From assembly GCA_003241875.1 (NCBI GenBank), contig QBLU01000009.1, forward strand, positions 17,403 through 81,402: a DNA stretch of 64,000 bases, read 5' to 3'. The position numbers and the translations under genes were made by a program. How positions within the stretch are numbered: the first letter of the stretch is position 1; every line of letters begins with the position of its first letter. Of this stretch, positions 41,233-50,988 are shown in pieces. Under the pieces are notes generated by a model. It ran no database searches. It was not told where the DNA came from and saw nothing but the letters and a program-made list of their open reading frames with translations. The DNA is from Alphaproteobacteria bacterium (GTDB lineage: Bacteria > Pseudomonadota > Alphaproteobacteria > Sphingomonadales > Sphingomonadaceae).

Positions 41233-42807
41233 TCAGTCGATCGCAATCCCGGCTTCGGCAAAATACGCCGCCACCGGCGCCAATGCTTCCTCATGGGCAC
41301 GCCAGCGCGCCACCGAATCCCGGTACATCGGCCGACGCACCTGCGCGGCACTCGGCGTCGCCACCGCCGCGCTGTTGGTGTGGAAATCGAGCGCCGCCGG
41401 CGTCCAGTCCAGCCCGCAATGGGCAAACAGGCGCCGGCTTTCACCCTCCTGGTCGGCGACCAGTTGCTCATACGACAGTTGCAGGATGCGGCCGGGAAAC
41501 AGCGCCGCCCAATAGGCCATCAGCCGGTCGAAGCGCGCGAAATAGCGGGCGGTATCCATCAGGTCGTGGCTATAGCCGTAAAACGCTGATGTCGTTGCGA
41601 ACAAGTGCTTGTAATTGCTCCACACGGTATCCATCGGATGACGACGAAGGCAGACGATGCTCGCCCGCGGCAGCGCCCGGGCGATGGCGCCGATGTTGAA
41701 GAAATTGGTCGGCAGCTTGTCGATGAAACGGCCATCGGGCCGGCGGCGGTGCAGGTCCGCCCGCGCCGCATAGGCGACGCCGACCGCATCGGGCGCCAGG
41801 TCGCCGATCGCGGCAATCGTTTCCAGGTCGAGCACCACCCGCGACCGCGTTCCGGCAAGCATCTTCAGCGCGACCGGCATGGCCTGCAACTCGCCGGCAC
41901 TGTGGACGTCGGGGTGGGACGACAGGATTCGATCGACCAGCGTCGTGCCGGTGCGCGGCATGCCGACGATGAAGATCGGGTCGGCGCCATCGTGACCCGG
42001 CCCCGCCAGATAGGCCGGATCGCGAAAGCCCTGTTCGATGGCATCGAAGATCGCCGCATCCTGGGCGAAATCATAGCCGCTGCGCGCCTTGTGGGCGCGA
42101 TTGGCGGCGTCGAGGTGACGAAATGCCGGCGCCGCCTGCCCCAGATCCTCATATTCCTTCGCCGCCGCATAGCGGATGCGCAACGCGTCGTCGTCGGCGA
42201 CGGCCCCCGTCAGCACCGCCTCCAGCCGTTCGACATGGTTCGCCGCCGCCGTCGCCTTGGCGAGGCCGGCCAACGAGAAATGCGCCTGGCCATTGGCGGG
42301 CTGGCGCGCCAGGATCGCCTCATATTGCGCCGCCGCATCCTCGACCCGGCCGACGAACCCCAGCGCCAGCGCCAGGTTGGTGCGGAACTGGATATTGTCG
42401 GGATCGAGCGCCACCGCCGGCGTGAAACAGCGCAGCGCCGCTTCATGGTCGCCGAGCCGGGCATGAACGCAGCCGATCGTATCGTGGGTCAACGCATCCT
42501 TGGCGCCGAGCGCTTCGGCTGCCAATGCCGCTTCGCCGGCCTCGCCATCGCGGCGCAACATGCTGAGCAGCCGGGCCGACTGGGCGTAGTAGAGCGCCGT
42601 CGGATGGCGTTCGATGGCCGCGGCGATGCCGGCGACTGCCGCCGACACCCGGCCCTCCATGGCATCGGCGATGCCCGCCAGGAACAGGCCCTCGGCGGCA
42701 TCGGCGGCGGCCGGCGCCTCCGCCAGCGCGCGCCCGATCTGCCGGGCGACATCGGCCTCGCCGCGGCCGATGGCGGCGCGCGCCACTGCGATACGGGGAT
42801 CACGCAA
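41233..42807 (-). CDS. TPR-repeat sulfotransferase family protein
   Basis: TPR-like N-terminus, ADPIFIVGMPRTGTTLVDRILSSHPDVHSAGEL, LRRHPMDTVWSNYKHLF. Confidence 0.87.
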   Translation of the reverse strand: MRDPRIAVARAAIGRGEADVARQIGRALAEAPAAADAAEGLFLAGIADAMEGRVSAAVAGIAAAIERHPTALYYAQSARLLSMLRRDGEAGEAALAAEALGAKDALTHDTIGCVHARLGDHEAALRCFTPAVALDPDNIQFRTNLALALGFVGRVEDAAAQYEAILARQPANGQAHFSLAGLAKATAAANHVERLEAVLTGAVADDDALRIRYAAAKEYEDLGQAAPAFRHLDAANRAHKARSGYDFAQDAAIFDAIEQGFRDPAYLAGPGHDGADPIFIVGMPRTGTTLVDRILSSHPDVHSAGELQAMPVALKMLAGTRSRVVLDLETIAAIGDLAPDAVGVAYAARADLHRRRPDGRFIDKLPTNFFNIGAIARALPRASIVCLRRHPMDTVWSNYKHLFATTSAFYGYSHDLMDTARYFARFDRLMAYWAALFPGRILQLSYEQLVADQEGESRRLFAHCGLDWTPAALDFHTNSAAVATPSAAQVRRPMYRDSVARWRAHEEALAPVAAYFAEAGIAID

Positions 42808-43792
42808 AGCTGCTGGTACGCTCGATCAGCCAGAAACAGCCGATGATGCCGGCGCCGTAAAGCGCCACCTGGCGAAACGCTTGGCCCTGGCCGACCGCAC
42901 GCGCCAGCGCCACCAGCCCCATCATGCCGGCGACAAAGGCCAGTTGGCCAAGCTCGACCCCGATGTTGAAGAACACGAGGCCAGGCAACCGCTCGCCATC
43001 GGGTACGCCGACTTCGCCCAAGGCGGTGGCGAAGCCCAGGCCATGCAGCAGCCCGAAGGCGCCGACGACGACCATGTAGCGCCGCCGCATCGCATCATCC
43101 TCGCCGCCGCGCGACAGCAGCGCCTCGCGCGCCATGAAGGCGATCGACAGCGCGATCACCGCCTCCACCGGCGGCACCGGCACATGGATGACGTCGAAGA
43201 ACGCCAGCGCCAGCGACAGCGAATGGCCGATGGTGAAGACGGTGACCAGCAGCAGCAACGTCCGCCCGCGGGTGAGCAGGCACAGGCACATGACGAACGC
43301 CAGGTGATCCCAGCCGCCGAGGATGTGGAGAAAGCCCTGCCCCAGGAAATCGCGCGCGACGACGAGGAAGGCCCGTGCCGCCGTCGTCGTGACTCCGACC
43401 GGCAGGACGACGCCGGCGTCACTGGCCTGCAGCTGGGTGGTGCCGCCGCCCGCCGCCGAGGCATAGCTGGCGCCATCGACGGCCCAGGGCGTCACGATGG
43501 CGTCGTCGCGGCCGAGCTCGCGATCGCAGCGGATGGCATAGGACAGGCGGGCGCGGCCGGCCTGGACCTGGCGGCTGGCGTCAAATTGCGTGCAGCCGGT
43601 CGGCCAGGTCACGGCGCGGCCGGTCACCAGCGCATCGGGCAGGCTGGCGACCAGCTCATAGGTGCCGGGCTCCTCGCCGGGCTGGAAACTGTATTCGCCG
43701 AGGCTGAAGACATCGGCACGCGCCGGCACAACCGCGAGCAGCACCGCCAGCACCAGCAGCGCAAAGGCACTAACCCTCGATATCAACGTCAT
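42800..43792 (-). CDS. HupE/UreJ family membrane protein
   Basis: Signal peptide, GFLHILGGWDHLAFVMCLCLL, FTIGHSLSLALAFF, PVEAVIALSIAFMARE. Confidence 0.85.
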   Translation of the reverse strand: MTLISRVSAFALLVLAVLLAVVPARADVFSLGEYSFQPGEEPGTYELVASLPDALVTGRAVTWPTGCTQFDASRQVQAGRARLSYAIRCDRELGRDDAIVTPWAVDGASYASAAGGGTTQLQASDAGVVLPVGVTTTAARAFLVVARDFLGQGFLHILGGWDHLAFVMCLCLLTRGRTLLLLVTVFTIGHSLSLALAFFDVIHVPVPPVEAVIALSIAFMAREALLSRGGEDDAMRRRYMVVVGAFGLLHGLGFATALGEVGVPDGERLPGLVFFNIGVELGQLAFVAGMMGLVALARAVGQGQAFRQVALYGAGIIGCFWLIERTSSFA

Positions 43793-44549
43793 ATTCCGCT
43801 TCCATCTTGCGAACCGCGGCGGCCACGGAGCCAGCCGTCTGGGCGGCCATCATATCCTGCGCCACCTGGTCACGGACATCGGTATAGCGCATCAGCCGGG
43901 GCGGATTGCGGCGCTCGACCAGGATGAAGTGCACGCCGCGCGGGCTCGGCAGCGGCCCGATCCAGCGGCCCGGCGTTGCCTTGCGCGCCGCCTCGAGGAT
44001 CGGTTGCCCGAACATGCCGCGCAGCATCGATTCGCCGTACTCCGGGAAATTTCGCCCCATCCAGAAATCATCGCCGTCGATGCGGTCGCCGCGGTTCAGC
44101 GCCGCCAGGATCGCCGCCGGCGCCTCGGGCATGCGGGTGAAATAGACCTGGCGCAGGCTGATCTGCGGCTCGGCACGGTACAGATCGCCGTGTTCCGAAT
44201 AGAAATCGAGCAGATCGGCCTCGACGGGTGTCGCCGGCGCGCCGGCGATGAGGAAGCGCAGGCGATCGACCAGCCGCGCCCGCGTCGTGCGATCGGTCAG
44301 GTGCATGCCGCGCGACACCGCCTCGCGGAACAGGATTTCGTCGGTGACATAATCATCGACCAGTTTCTTGCGGGCGGCGGCATCGGGGGCGCGCCCGGTC
44401 ATCAACTGGTAGTTCTCCGCCAGGCTGGCGGCCGTCGCCGTCGACACGATGATGGCGTTGTCGCGGCGGCCGAGCGCCCAATAGGCGCCGAACAGCAGCG
44501 CCGCGACGGCGACGAAAACGACCAGCGGATCACGCAGCAGGCGGCTCAT
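43770..44549 (-). CDS. Parvulin-type (PpiC/SurA-like) peptidylprolyl isomerase, membrane-anchored
   Basis: N-terminal TM, DEILFREAVSRGM, ISLRQVYFTR; overlaps ureohydrolase-1 stop. Confidence 0.78.
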   Translation of the reverse strand: MSRLLRDPLVVFVAVAALLFGAYWALGRRDNAIIVSTATAASLAENYQLMTGRAPDAAARKKLVDDYVTDEILFREAVSRGMHLTDRTTRARLVDRLRFLIAGAPATPVEADLLDFYSEHGDLYRAEPQISLRQVYFTRMPEAPAAILAALNRGDRIDGDDFWMGRNFPEYGESMLRGMFGQPILEAARKATPGRWIGPLPSPRGVHFILVERRNPPRLMRYTDVRDQVAQDMMAAQTAGSVAAAVRKMEAEYDVDIEG

Positions 44550-46003
44550 GTCGCGGGCTTGCGGACCGGATAGGGCGGCAGGCCATGGTCGGTGGTCAGC
44601 GGGCTCAGATAATGCTCGCCGGTCAGCCCGCGCTTGCGCATGGCGATCCCGGTCAGGCATTCGCGGATGATGCGATTGGCGTTGAGCGCGCTGGTATAGC
44701 CGGGATCGACCAGCGGGTTGGTCTCGACCAGTTCAAAGCCGACGACGTTCGTCTCGGCGCACAGCCGGCGCACGATCGGCAGCGCCTCACGCATCGTCAG
44801 CCCGCCGGGTTCGGGCGTGCCGGTGCCGGGCATGAACGCCGGATCGAGGACGTCGACATCGAAGCTGATGAAGATCTTTTCTGGCCCATCACGCGCCTCG
44901 CGGACGGCACGGTCCATCACGGTTTTCCAGTCGGTCTTCTCGACCTCGGCCATCGGATGGTAGCGAAAACCCTGCTCGCGCATCCATTGAAAGCTCTTGG
45001 CGTCGGGCCAATAGCCGCGCAGCCCGATCTGGATGAAGTTCTTGCCATAGATATGGCCTTCCTTGAACAGCCGATACACCGGCTGGCCATGGCTCATCAG
45101 ATGCTCGCCGCCCTGCTGGGCGTCGAAATGCGAATCGAAATGCACGACGCCGACCTTGCCCTTGCCATGGACATCGGCCATCGCCGCGGCATCGGGGTAC
45201 ATCAGCGAATGGTCGCCGCCGACGATGATCGGGATGGCACCGGTGCGTGCGACCTCGGCAACCTGCCGGCGGATATGCTCGAGACTGCGCTCCGTCGACA
45301 TCGGGTCGACGGCGACATCGGCATAATCGACGACGTTCAGTTCGACGAACGGCGACACCATGACGTGCATGTTTTCGGGCGTCACCGGGAACTGGCCCTT
45401 GTAGACTTCCCCCACCCGCACCGCGCGCGGCCCATAGGCGGCACCGCGATAGCCCGACCCCATGTCGAGCCCGATGCCCATGATCGCGACATCGACCTTG
45501 CCGGCCTTCAGGTCCGCCGGCGTCAGCGCGACGGGCAGGTTGAAAAACGTCGGGATGCCCTGCTTCGGACCGGCGCTCATATAGCGGTTGAGATTGATCG
45601 GCCCCGCCGTGCGCGGCGTATCGAGCGATGCCGGCCGCAGCGTCCGCCAGGCGTTGAAACCCTCGTCGGTGGTGTCGAGCGGGATACTGGGCGCATCGCT
45701 GCCGGGGTGGAACTTGCGATCCTCCACCACCGCCATCATGCCGTCGATATAGGCCTCGATCTCCGCCGGCGTCTTGGTTTCGAAGCGCTTGAACAGCAGC
45801 TCCTTGCGCGCCGCAAAGCTGCCGGTGCCGTCCGACATCAGGAAATCGCGCTTGGCCTTGGGCAGCGCGGCAATCTTGGGTGCCAGCCAGTCGGGCACCG
45901 TCACCGGCGCCGCGGCCAGCACCAGCGCCGCCGATGACGCGGCCAGCAGCACCGCCGCGGCGATGCCCCGGCGCACCTGTCCGCGCGCTCTCATCAGGCT
46001 CAT
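44546..46003 (-). CDS. Secreted ureohydrolase (arginase/agmatinase superfamily), paralog 1
   Basis: Signal peptide; metal motifs GGDHSL, HFDSHFDA, SFDVDVLDPAF; GTGTPEPGG. Confidence 0.9.
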   Translation of the reverse strand: MSLMRARGQVRRGIAAAVLLAASSAALVLAAAPVTVPDWLAPKIAALPKAKRDFLMSDGTGSFAARKELLFKRFETKTPAEIEAYIDGMMAVVEDRKFHPGSDAPSIPLDTTDEGFNAWRTLRPASLDTPRTAGPINLNRYMSAGPKQGIPTFFNLPVALTPADLKAGKVDVAIMGIGLDMGSGYRGAAYGPRAVRVGEVYKGQFPVTPENMHVMVSPFVELNVVDYADVAVDPMSTERSLEHIRRQVAEVARTGAIPIIVGGDHSLMYPDAAAMADVHGKGKVGVVHFDSHFDAQQGGEHLMSHGQPVYRLFKEGHIYGKNFIQIGLRGYWPDAKSFQWMREQGFRYHPMAEVEKTDWKTVMDRAVREARDGPEKIFISFDVDVLDPAFMPGTGTPEPGGLTMREALPIVRRLCAETNVVGFELVETNPLVDPGYTSALNANRIIRECLTGIAMRKRGLTGEHYLSPLTTDHGLPPYPVRKPAT

Positions 46004-46055
46004 TGCGTGTCCCCTCTGGCGCCAGTTGAATACACCTTGGCCAGACGCGCAAGAC

Positions 46056-46073
46056 CTACGTCAAATAACGCAT
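46056..46073 (+). promoter_or_regulatory. Candidate shared regulatory motif (site B)
   Basis: CTACGTCAAATAACGCAT in the divergent ureohydrolase-1/urtA intergenic region. Confidence 0.5.
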
Positions 46074-46134
46074 AACCGCTGCGGCGGGGCGGTCACTAAG
46101 CATCGAAACAGCTTGTTTCGAGGGGCAATTCGCC

Positions 46135-47322
46135 ATGGCTTTCGCTGGTCGCTTTCTGTCGCTCGCCGGCCTGCTTGCCACCACGCCGGCGATCGCCGCC
46201 GGGCCGCCGGTCAAGGTCGGCGTGCTGCAATCGCTGACCGGCACCATGGCGATCAGCGAGGTCACCGTGAAGAACGCCGAACTGCTAGCCATTGCCGAAA
46301 TCAACGCCAAGGGCGGCGTGCTCGGCCGCCAGATCCAGGCCGTTGTCGAGGATGGCGCATCCGACCCGGCGACCTTCGCGCAAAAGGCCGGCAAGCTGAT
46401 CCAGCAGGGCGGCGTCGTCACCGTCTTCGGCGGCTGGACCTCGGCCAGCCGCAAGGCGATGCTGCCGGTGTTCCAGCGCAACGCCAGCCTGCTCTGGTAC
46501 CCGGTGCAGTTCGAGGGCAATGAATGCTCGCCGAACATCATCTACACCGGCGCCCAGCCCAACCAGCAGATCGTGCCGGCGCTGACCTGGGCGACGGCCA
46601 AGGGCCACAAGAAATACTTCCTGATCGGCTCGGACTATGTGTTCCCGCGCACCGCCAACCTGATCCTTAAAAAACGCATCGCCGCCGGCAAGATGACCGT
46701 CGCCGGCGAAGATTATGTGCCCCTGGGCGGCACCGAATTCAGCGCGGTCATCGCCAAGTTGCGCGCCGCGAAACCCGACATCGTGTTCTCCACGCTGAAC
46801 GGTGACAGCAACGTCGCCTTCTTCAAGCAGATGGCCGCCGCCGGGCTCACTTCCGCCAAGTTACCGGTGATGAGCTTCAGCATCGCCGAGCAGGAGGCGC
46901 AGGCGATGGGGCCGGCGCTGGTCAACGGCAGCTATGCGGTGTGGAACTATTTCCAGAGCATCCAGACACCGGAGAACAAGGCGTTCGTTGCCGCCTACAA
47001 GGCCAAATTCGGCGCCAAGGCGGCGATCACCGATCCGATGGTGCACGGCTATGTCAACGTCTGGCTGTGGAAAGCTGCGGTCGAAAAGGCCGGCAGCTTC
47101 GATCCCGCCAGGGTGCGCAAGGCGGCGGTGACGCTGGCCGCCATCCCGTCGCCGATGGGCCCCGTCAAGCTGGCGCCGAACCAGAGCCTGGTGCAGCGGG
47201 CGTATGTGGGCCAGTTGCAGCCCGACGGCCAGTTCAAGATCGTGTCGCAGTCGCCGGGCATGATCGCGCCGGAACCCTATGACGCGCTGGCGTTCCCGGG
47301 AAAAAGCTGCAAGCCGGCCTGA
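46135..47322 (+). CDS. urtA: Urea ABC transporter substrate-binding protein
   Basis: VKVGVLQSLTGTMAISEVTVKNAELLAIAEINAKGGVLG, YPVQFEGNECSPNIIYTGAQPNQQ; first gene of urtABCDE. Confidence 0.94.
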   Translation: MAFAGRFLSLAGLLATTPAIAAGPPVKVGVLQSLTGTMAISEVTVKNAELLAIAEINAKGGVLGRQIQAVVEDGASDPATFAQKAGKLIQQGGVVTVFGGWTSASRKAMLPVFQRNASLLWYPVQFEGNECSPNIIYTGAQPNQQIVPALTWATAKGHKKYFLIGSDYVFPRTANLILKKRIAAGKMTVAGEDYVPLGGTEFSAVIAKLRAAKPDIVFSTLNGDSNVAFFKQMAAAGLTSAKLPVMSFSIAEQEAQAMGPALVNGSYAVWNYFQSIQTPENKAFVAAYKAKFGAKAAITDPMVHGYVNVWLWKAAVEKAGSFDPARVRKAAVTLAAIPSPMGPVKLAPNQSLVQRAYVGQLQPDGQFKIVSQSPGMIAPEPYDALAFPGKSCKPA

Positions 47323-47345
47323 CGGTGATTTGCCCCTCACCTGCC

Positions 47346-47435
47346 GTCATCCCCGCGCAGGCGGGGATCCATCGCCCGTCCGCCGCTACCCGCGACCCCG
47401 CTCCGGCGATGGATCTGCGCCTGCGCGGGGATGAC
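47346..47435. repeat. 90-bp palindromic intergenic repeat, copy 1
   Basis: GTCATCCCCGCGCAGGCGGGGATCCATCGCC ... GGCGATGGATCTGCGCCTGCGCGGGGATGAC. Confidence 0.9.
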
Positions 47436-47443
47436 GTGTAACG

Positions 47444-48334
47444 GTGGACCCCGCCCTCCTCCTCGGCCAGATCTTCAACGGCTTCTCCGTCGGCTCGCTC
47501 TACCTGCTCGCCGCGCTCGGCCTGGCGCTCAGCTTCGGCCTGATGCGGGTCATCAACATGGCGCATGGCGAGATGCTGATGCTCGGCGGCTATCTCGCCT
47601 GGGGAACGCTGCAGGTCGTCTCCGGCCCCTGGGGCATCATCGTCGCATTGCCGGTTGCCTTCATCGGCGCCGCGATCTTCGGGGCGATCCTGCACACCGC
47701 GCTGATCGCCCGGCTGTCGGCGCGCCCGCTCGACACGCTGCTCGCCACCTGGGGGGTCAGCCTCGTCCTGCAGCAGGCGGCGCGCAGCCTGTTCGGTGCC
47801 ATCGGCGTGGAGGTCACGGCGCCGGCCTGGCTCGACGGCGCGGTCGCCATCGGCGGCGCGTCGCTGCCCTATGCGCGGCTGTTCATCCTCGGCGTTGCCG
47901 CACTCGTGCTGGGCGGGCTGGCGCTGCTGCTGGCGCGCAGCCGCATCGGGCTGCTGGTCCGCGCCGTCAACCAGGACCGGATGATGGCCGCCGCAACCGG
48001 CATCGACGTCAACCGCATCGACCTCATCGTGTTCTCGCTCGGCACCGGCATCGCCGGGCTGGCCGGCGTGGTGCTGGCGCTGCTCGGGCCGGTGACGCCG
48101 ACCGTCGGGCAATCCTATATCGTGCCGGCGTTCCTCGTCGTCGTCATGGGCGGCCTCGGCTCGATCACCGGCACCGTCGCCGCGGCGCTGATCCTCGGGC
48201 TGGTGGTGGCGCTGTCGCAACTCGCCGTCGATGTCAGCCTGGCGCAGGTCATCCTGCTGGTCTTCGTCATCCTGTTCATCCAGGTCCGCCCGCAGGGCGT
48301 CGTCGCCAGCCGCTCGCGGTCGCTGGATGCGTGA
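47444..48334 (+). CDS. urtB: Urea ABC transporter permease
   Basis: LAALGLALSFGLMRVINMAHGEMLMLGGY, LATWGVSLVLQQAARSLFG. Confidence 0.93.
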   Translation: MDPALLLGQIFNGFSVGSLYLLAALGLALSFGLMRVINMAHGEMLMLGGYLAWGTLQVVSGPWGIIVALPVAFIGAAIFGAILHTALIARLSARPLDTLLATWGVSLVLQQAARSLFGAIGVEVTAPAWLDGAVAIGGASLPYARLFILGVAALVLGGLALLLARSRIGLLVRAVNQDRMMAAATGIDVNRIDLIVFSLGTGIAGLAGVVLALLGPVTPTVGQSYIVPAFLVVVMGGLGSITGTVAAALILGLVVALSQLAVDVSLAQVILLVFVILFIQVRPQGVVASRSRSLDA

Positions 48335-49337
48335 CCTCCGGCGCCCGTTCGGCATCGCCGCGCTGCTGCTGGTCGTCGCCGCGACCGCGCCGCTGTTGCT
48401 GTCGGCCTATGATCTCAACCTTCTCGCCCGCTTCCTCGCGCTGGCGCTTCTCGCGCTCGGCCTCGTGCTGACCTGGGGGCACGGCGGCATCCTCAGCCTC
48501 GGCCAGGGCGTGTTCTTCGGCCTCGGCGGCTATGCCCTCGCCATGCACATGAAGCTCGCCGGGCTGGCTCCGGGCGAAGTGCCGGAATTCATGATGCTCA
48601 GCGGCGTCGAGTCCCTGCCCTGGTGGTGGGCGCCTTTCGCCCATCCCGCCGTCGCCATCATCGCCATCGTCGCGGTCCCGGCCCTGGTGGCGGCGCTGTT
48701 CGCCCGGGCGGTATTCGCCCGCGGCGTCAGCGGCACCTATTTCTCGCTGATCACCCAGGCACTGGCGCTGGCCTTCGCGACCCTTCTGGTCAGCCAGCAG
48801 GACCTGACCGGCGGCTTCAATGGCCTTACCGATTTCTCCGGCGTCATGGGCCTCGATCTCAACGATCCCGGCGCCGGGCGCTGGCTCTACTGGCTCACCC
48901 TCGCCTGCCTCGCCGCCGGCTGGGCGCTGGTCACGCTGCTGCTCGCCTCGCGCTTCGGCACCATGTTGCGCGCCGTCCGCGACGGCGAAAACCGGGTGCG
49001 CTACCTCGGCCATGACGCCGCCGCCTACAAGGTCGTCGCCTTTGCCGTCGCCGGCGGGCTGGCGGGCGTCGCCGGCGCGTTGTTCACCCTCCACGCCGGC
49101 GTCATCTCGCCGGCCCTGGTCGGCGTGGTGCCGTCGATCGAGATGGTGATCTGGGTGGCGATCGGCGGCCGCCTCAGCCTCGCCGGCGCCATCCTCGGCA
49201 CGGTCGCGGTCAATTTCGCCCGCGACAAGGTCAGCAGCGCCTTTCCCGAGCTCTGGCCCTATGCGCTCGGCGCGCTGTTCATCCTCGTCGTCACGCTGCT
49301 GCCCGGCGGGCTCGCGGGCCTGCGGAAACGCGCGTGA
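48327..49337 (+). CDS. urtC: Urea ABC transporter permease
   Basis: LTWGHGGILSLGQGVFFGLGGYALAMHMKLAG; start overlaps urtB stop. Confidence 0.93.
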   Translation: MRDLRRPFGIAALLLVVAATAPLLLSAYDLNLLARFLALALLALGLVLTWGHGGILSLGQGVFFGLGGYALAMHMKLAGLAPGEVPEFMMLSGVESLPWWWAPFAHPAVAIIAIVAVPALVAALFARAVFARGVSGTYFSLITQALALAFATLLVSQQDLTGGFNGLTDFSGVMGLDLNDPGAGRWLYWLTLACLAAGWALVTLLLASRFGTMLRAVRDGENRVRYLGHDAAAYKVVAFAVAGGLAGVAGALFTLHAGVISPALVGVVPSIEMVIWVAIGGRLSLAGAILGTVAVNFARDKVSSAFPELWPYALGALFILVVTLLPGGLAGLRKRA

Positions 49338-50086
49338 CGGCGGTGGGCGACCTGTTGCTCGCCGTCGATGGCGTCACCGTCGACTATGACGGCTTCAAGG
49401 CGCTCGACGGCTTTTCGCTGACCCTCGACAAGGGCGAGCTGCGCGTCGTCATCGGCCCCAACGGCGCCGGCAAATCGACGCTGTGCGACACCATCATCGG
49501 CCGGGTGCGCCCGTCGGACGGCCGCGTGCTGTTCCGCGGCCAGGACATATCGCGGCTGCCGGTGCACCGCATCGCCAGCTCGGGCATCTGCCGGAAATTC
49601 CAGGCCCCCGGCGTCTTGCAGACGCTGACCGTGGCCGACAATCTCGGCATCGCCGCGGCAAGGTCGAAGCGGCTGTGGGCCTCGTTCGGCTTCGGCCAGC
49701 CGGCGGCAGAGGCAGCGCGGGTCGCCGATATCCTCGATCGCATCGGACTGGGCGATCGCCGCGGCGCCATCGCCGGCACGCTGGCGCATGGCGAGAAACA
49801 ATGGCTCGAAATCGGCATGGTCGTCGCCACCGATGCCGAATTGCTGTTGCTCGATGAACCCACCGCCGGCATGGGCCCCGCCGAAACCAGCCGCACCGCC
49901 GACCTGATCCGCGGCCTCGCTGGCGACCACAGCATCATCGTCATCGACCACGACATGAGCTTTGTCGAACAGCTGGCGGCGCGGGTGACGGTGATGCACC
50001 AGGGCCGTTTCCTGATGCAGGGCAGCGTTGCGGAGGTGCGCAGCGACCCGCGGGTGGCGGACGTCTATCTGGGACGGGCGGCGTGA
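49334..50086 (+). CDS. urtD: Urea ABC transporter ATP-binding protein
   Basis: GPNGAGKSTLCDTIIG, RKFQAPGVLQTLTVADNL, LLLLDEPTAGMGPAET. Confidence 0.94.
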   Translation: MTAVGDLLLAVDGVTVDYDGFKALDGFSLTLDKGELRVVIGPNGAGKSTLCDTIIGRVRPSDGRVLFRGQDISRLPVHRIASSGICRKFQAPGVLQTLTVADNLGIAAARSKRLWASFGFGQPAAEAARVADILDRIGLGDRRGAIAGTLAHGEKQWLEIGMVVATDAELLLLDEPTAGMGPAETSRTADLIRGLAGDHSIIVIDHDMSFVEQLAARVTVMHQGRFLMQGSVAEVRSDPRVADVYLGRAA

Positions 50087-50100
50087 TTCCCACCTTCCCC

Positions 50101-50190
50101 GTCATCCCCGCGCAGGCGGGGACCCATCGCCGGAACGCCGTTACGCGCGGGGCGGTTCGGGCGATGGATCCCCGCCTGCGCGGGGATGAC
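50101..50190. repeat. 90-bp palindromic intergenic repeat, copy 2
   Basis: GTCATCCCCGCGCAGGCGGGGACCCATCGCC ... GCGATGGATCCCCGCCTGCGCGGGGATGAC. Confidence 0.9.
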
Positions 50191-50201
50191 GGGTCTGCAC
50201 C

Positions 50202-50918
50202 ATGGTGACCCCCCTCCTCGAACTTTCCGGCGTCGCCGCCGGCTATGGCGCGGCGCGGGTGCTGTGGGACATCGACCTGCAGCTGGCGCCGGGCAGCGTC
50301 ACCGCCCTGATCGGCCGCAACGGCGTCGGCAAGACGACGCTGCTCAGGACCATCATGGGCATCCAGCCGCTCGATGCCGGCACGATCCGCCTCGACGGGC
50401 AGGACATCGGCACGCTGCCGCCGCAGCGCCGCGCCCGCGCCGGCATCGGCTATGTGCCGCAGGGTCGCCACATCTTCCCGCAGCTGACGGTCGCCGAAAA
50501 TCTCGAAACCGGGCTGATGGCACTCGGCCGGCGCGGCAAGGCGAGCGCCGGCGTCCCCGACCAGATCTACGACCTGTTTCCCAAGCTCGGCACCATCCGC
50601 CAGCGCAAGGGCGGGCTGTTGTCCGGCGGCGAGCAGCAGCAGCTCGCCATCGGCCGCGCGCTGGCCGGGGCGCCGCGGCTGCTGCTGCTCGACGAACCGA
50701 CCGAAGGCGTGCAGCCCAATGTTGTCCAGATGATCGAGGCGGCGCTGTTGAAAGTCCGCGCCGAAATGGGCCTGACCATCATCCTCATCGAGCAATATCT
50801 CGATTTCGCCTGGCGCTTCGCCGATCACTATGCGGTGATGGACGGTGGCCGCATCGTCCGGCAAGGCGACACCGCCAGCGACACTGCCGCCGACGTCGCC
50901 CATCTGGTCCGGATCTGA
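50202..50918 (+). CDS. urtE: Urea ABC transporter ATP-binding protein
   Basis: GRNGVGKTTLLRTIMG, GIGYVPQGRHIFPQLTVAENL, LLLLDEPTEGVQPNVV. Confidence 0.94.
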   Translation: MVTPLLELSGVAAGYGAARVLWDIDLQLAPGSVTALIGRNGVGKTTLLRTIMGIQPLDAGTIRLDGQDIGTLPPQRRARAGIGYVPQGRHIFPQLTVAENLETGLMALGRRGKASAGVPDQIYDLFPKLGTIRQRKGGLLSGGEQQQLAIGRALAGAPRLLLLDEPTEGVQPNVVQMIEAALLKVRAEMGLTIILIEQYLDFAWRFADHYAVMDGGRIVRQGDTASDTAADVAHLVRI

Positions 50919-50988
50919 AATTGATTGCTTTCAACTTGATCCGCTCAGCCTGAGCGGGCCTTGCGGCTCATCGAGACCGAAAGCGGGA

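Noticed and set aside
47234-48355. 373-aa minus ORF in urtA-urtB
   Set aside because: Asp/Arg/Gln-rich mirror ORF; urtB on the + strand explains the region.
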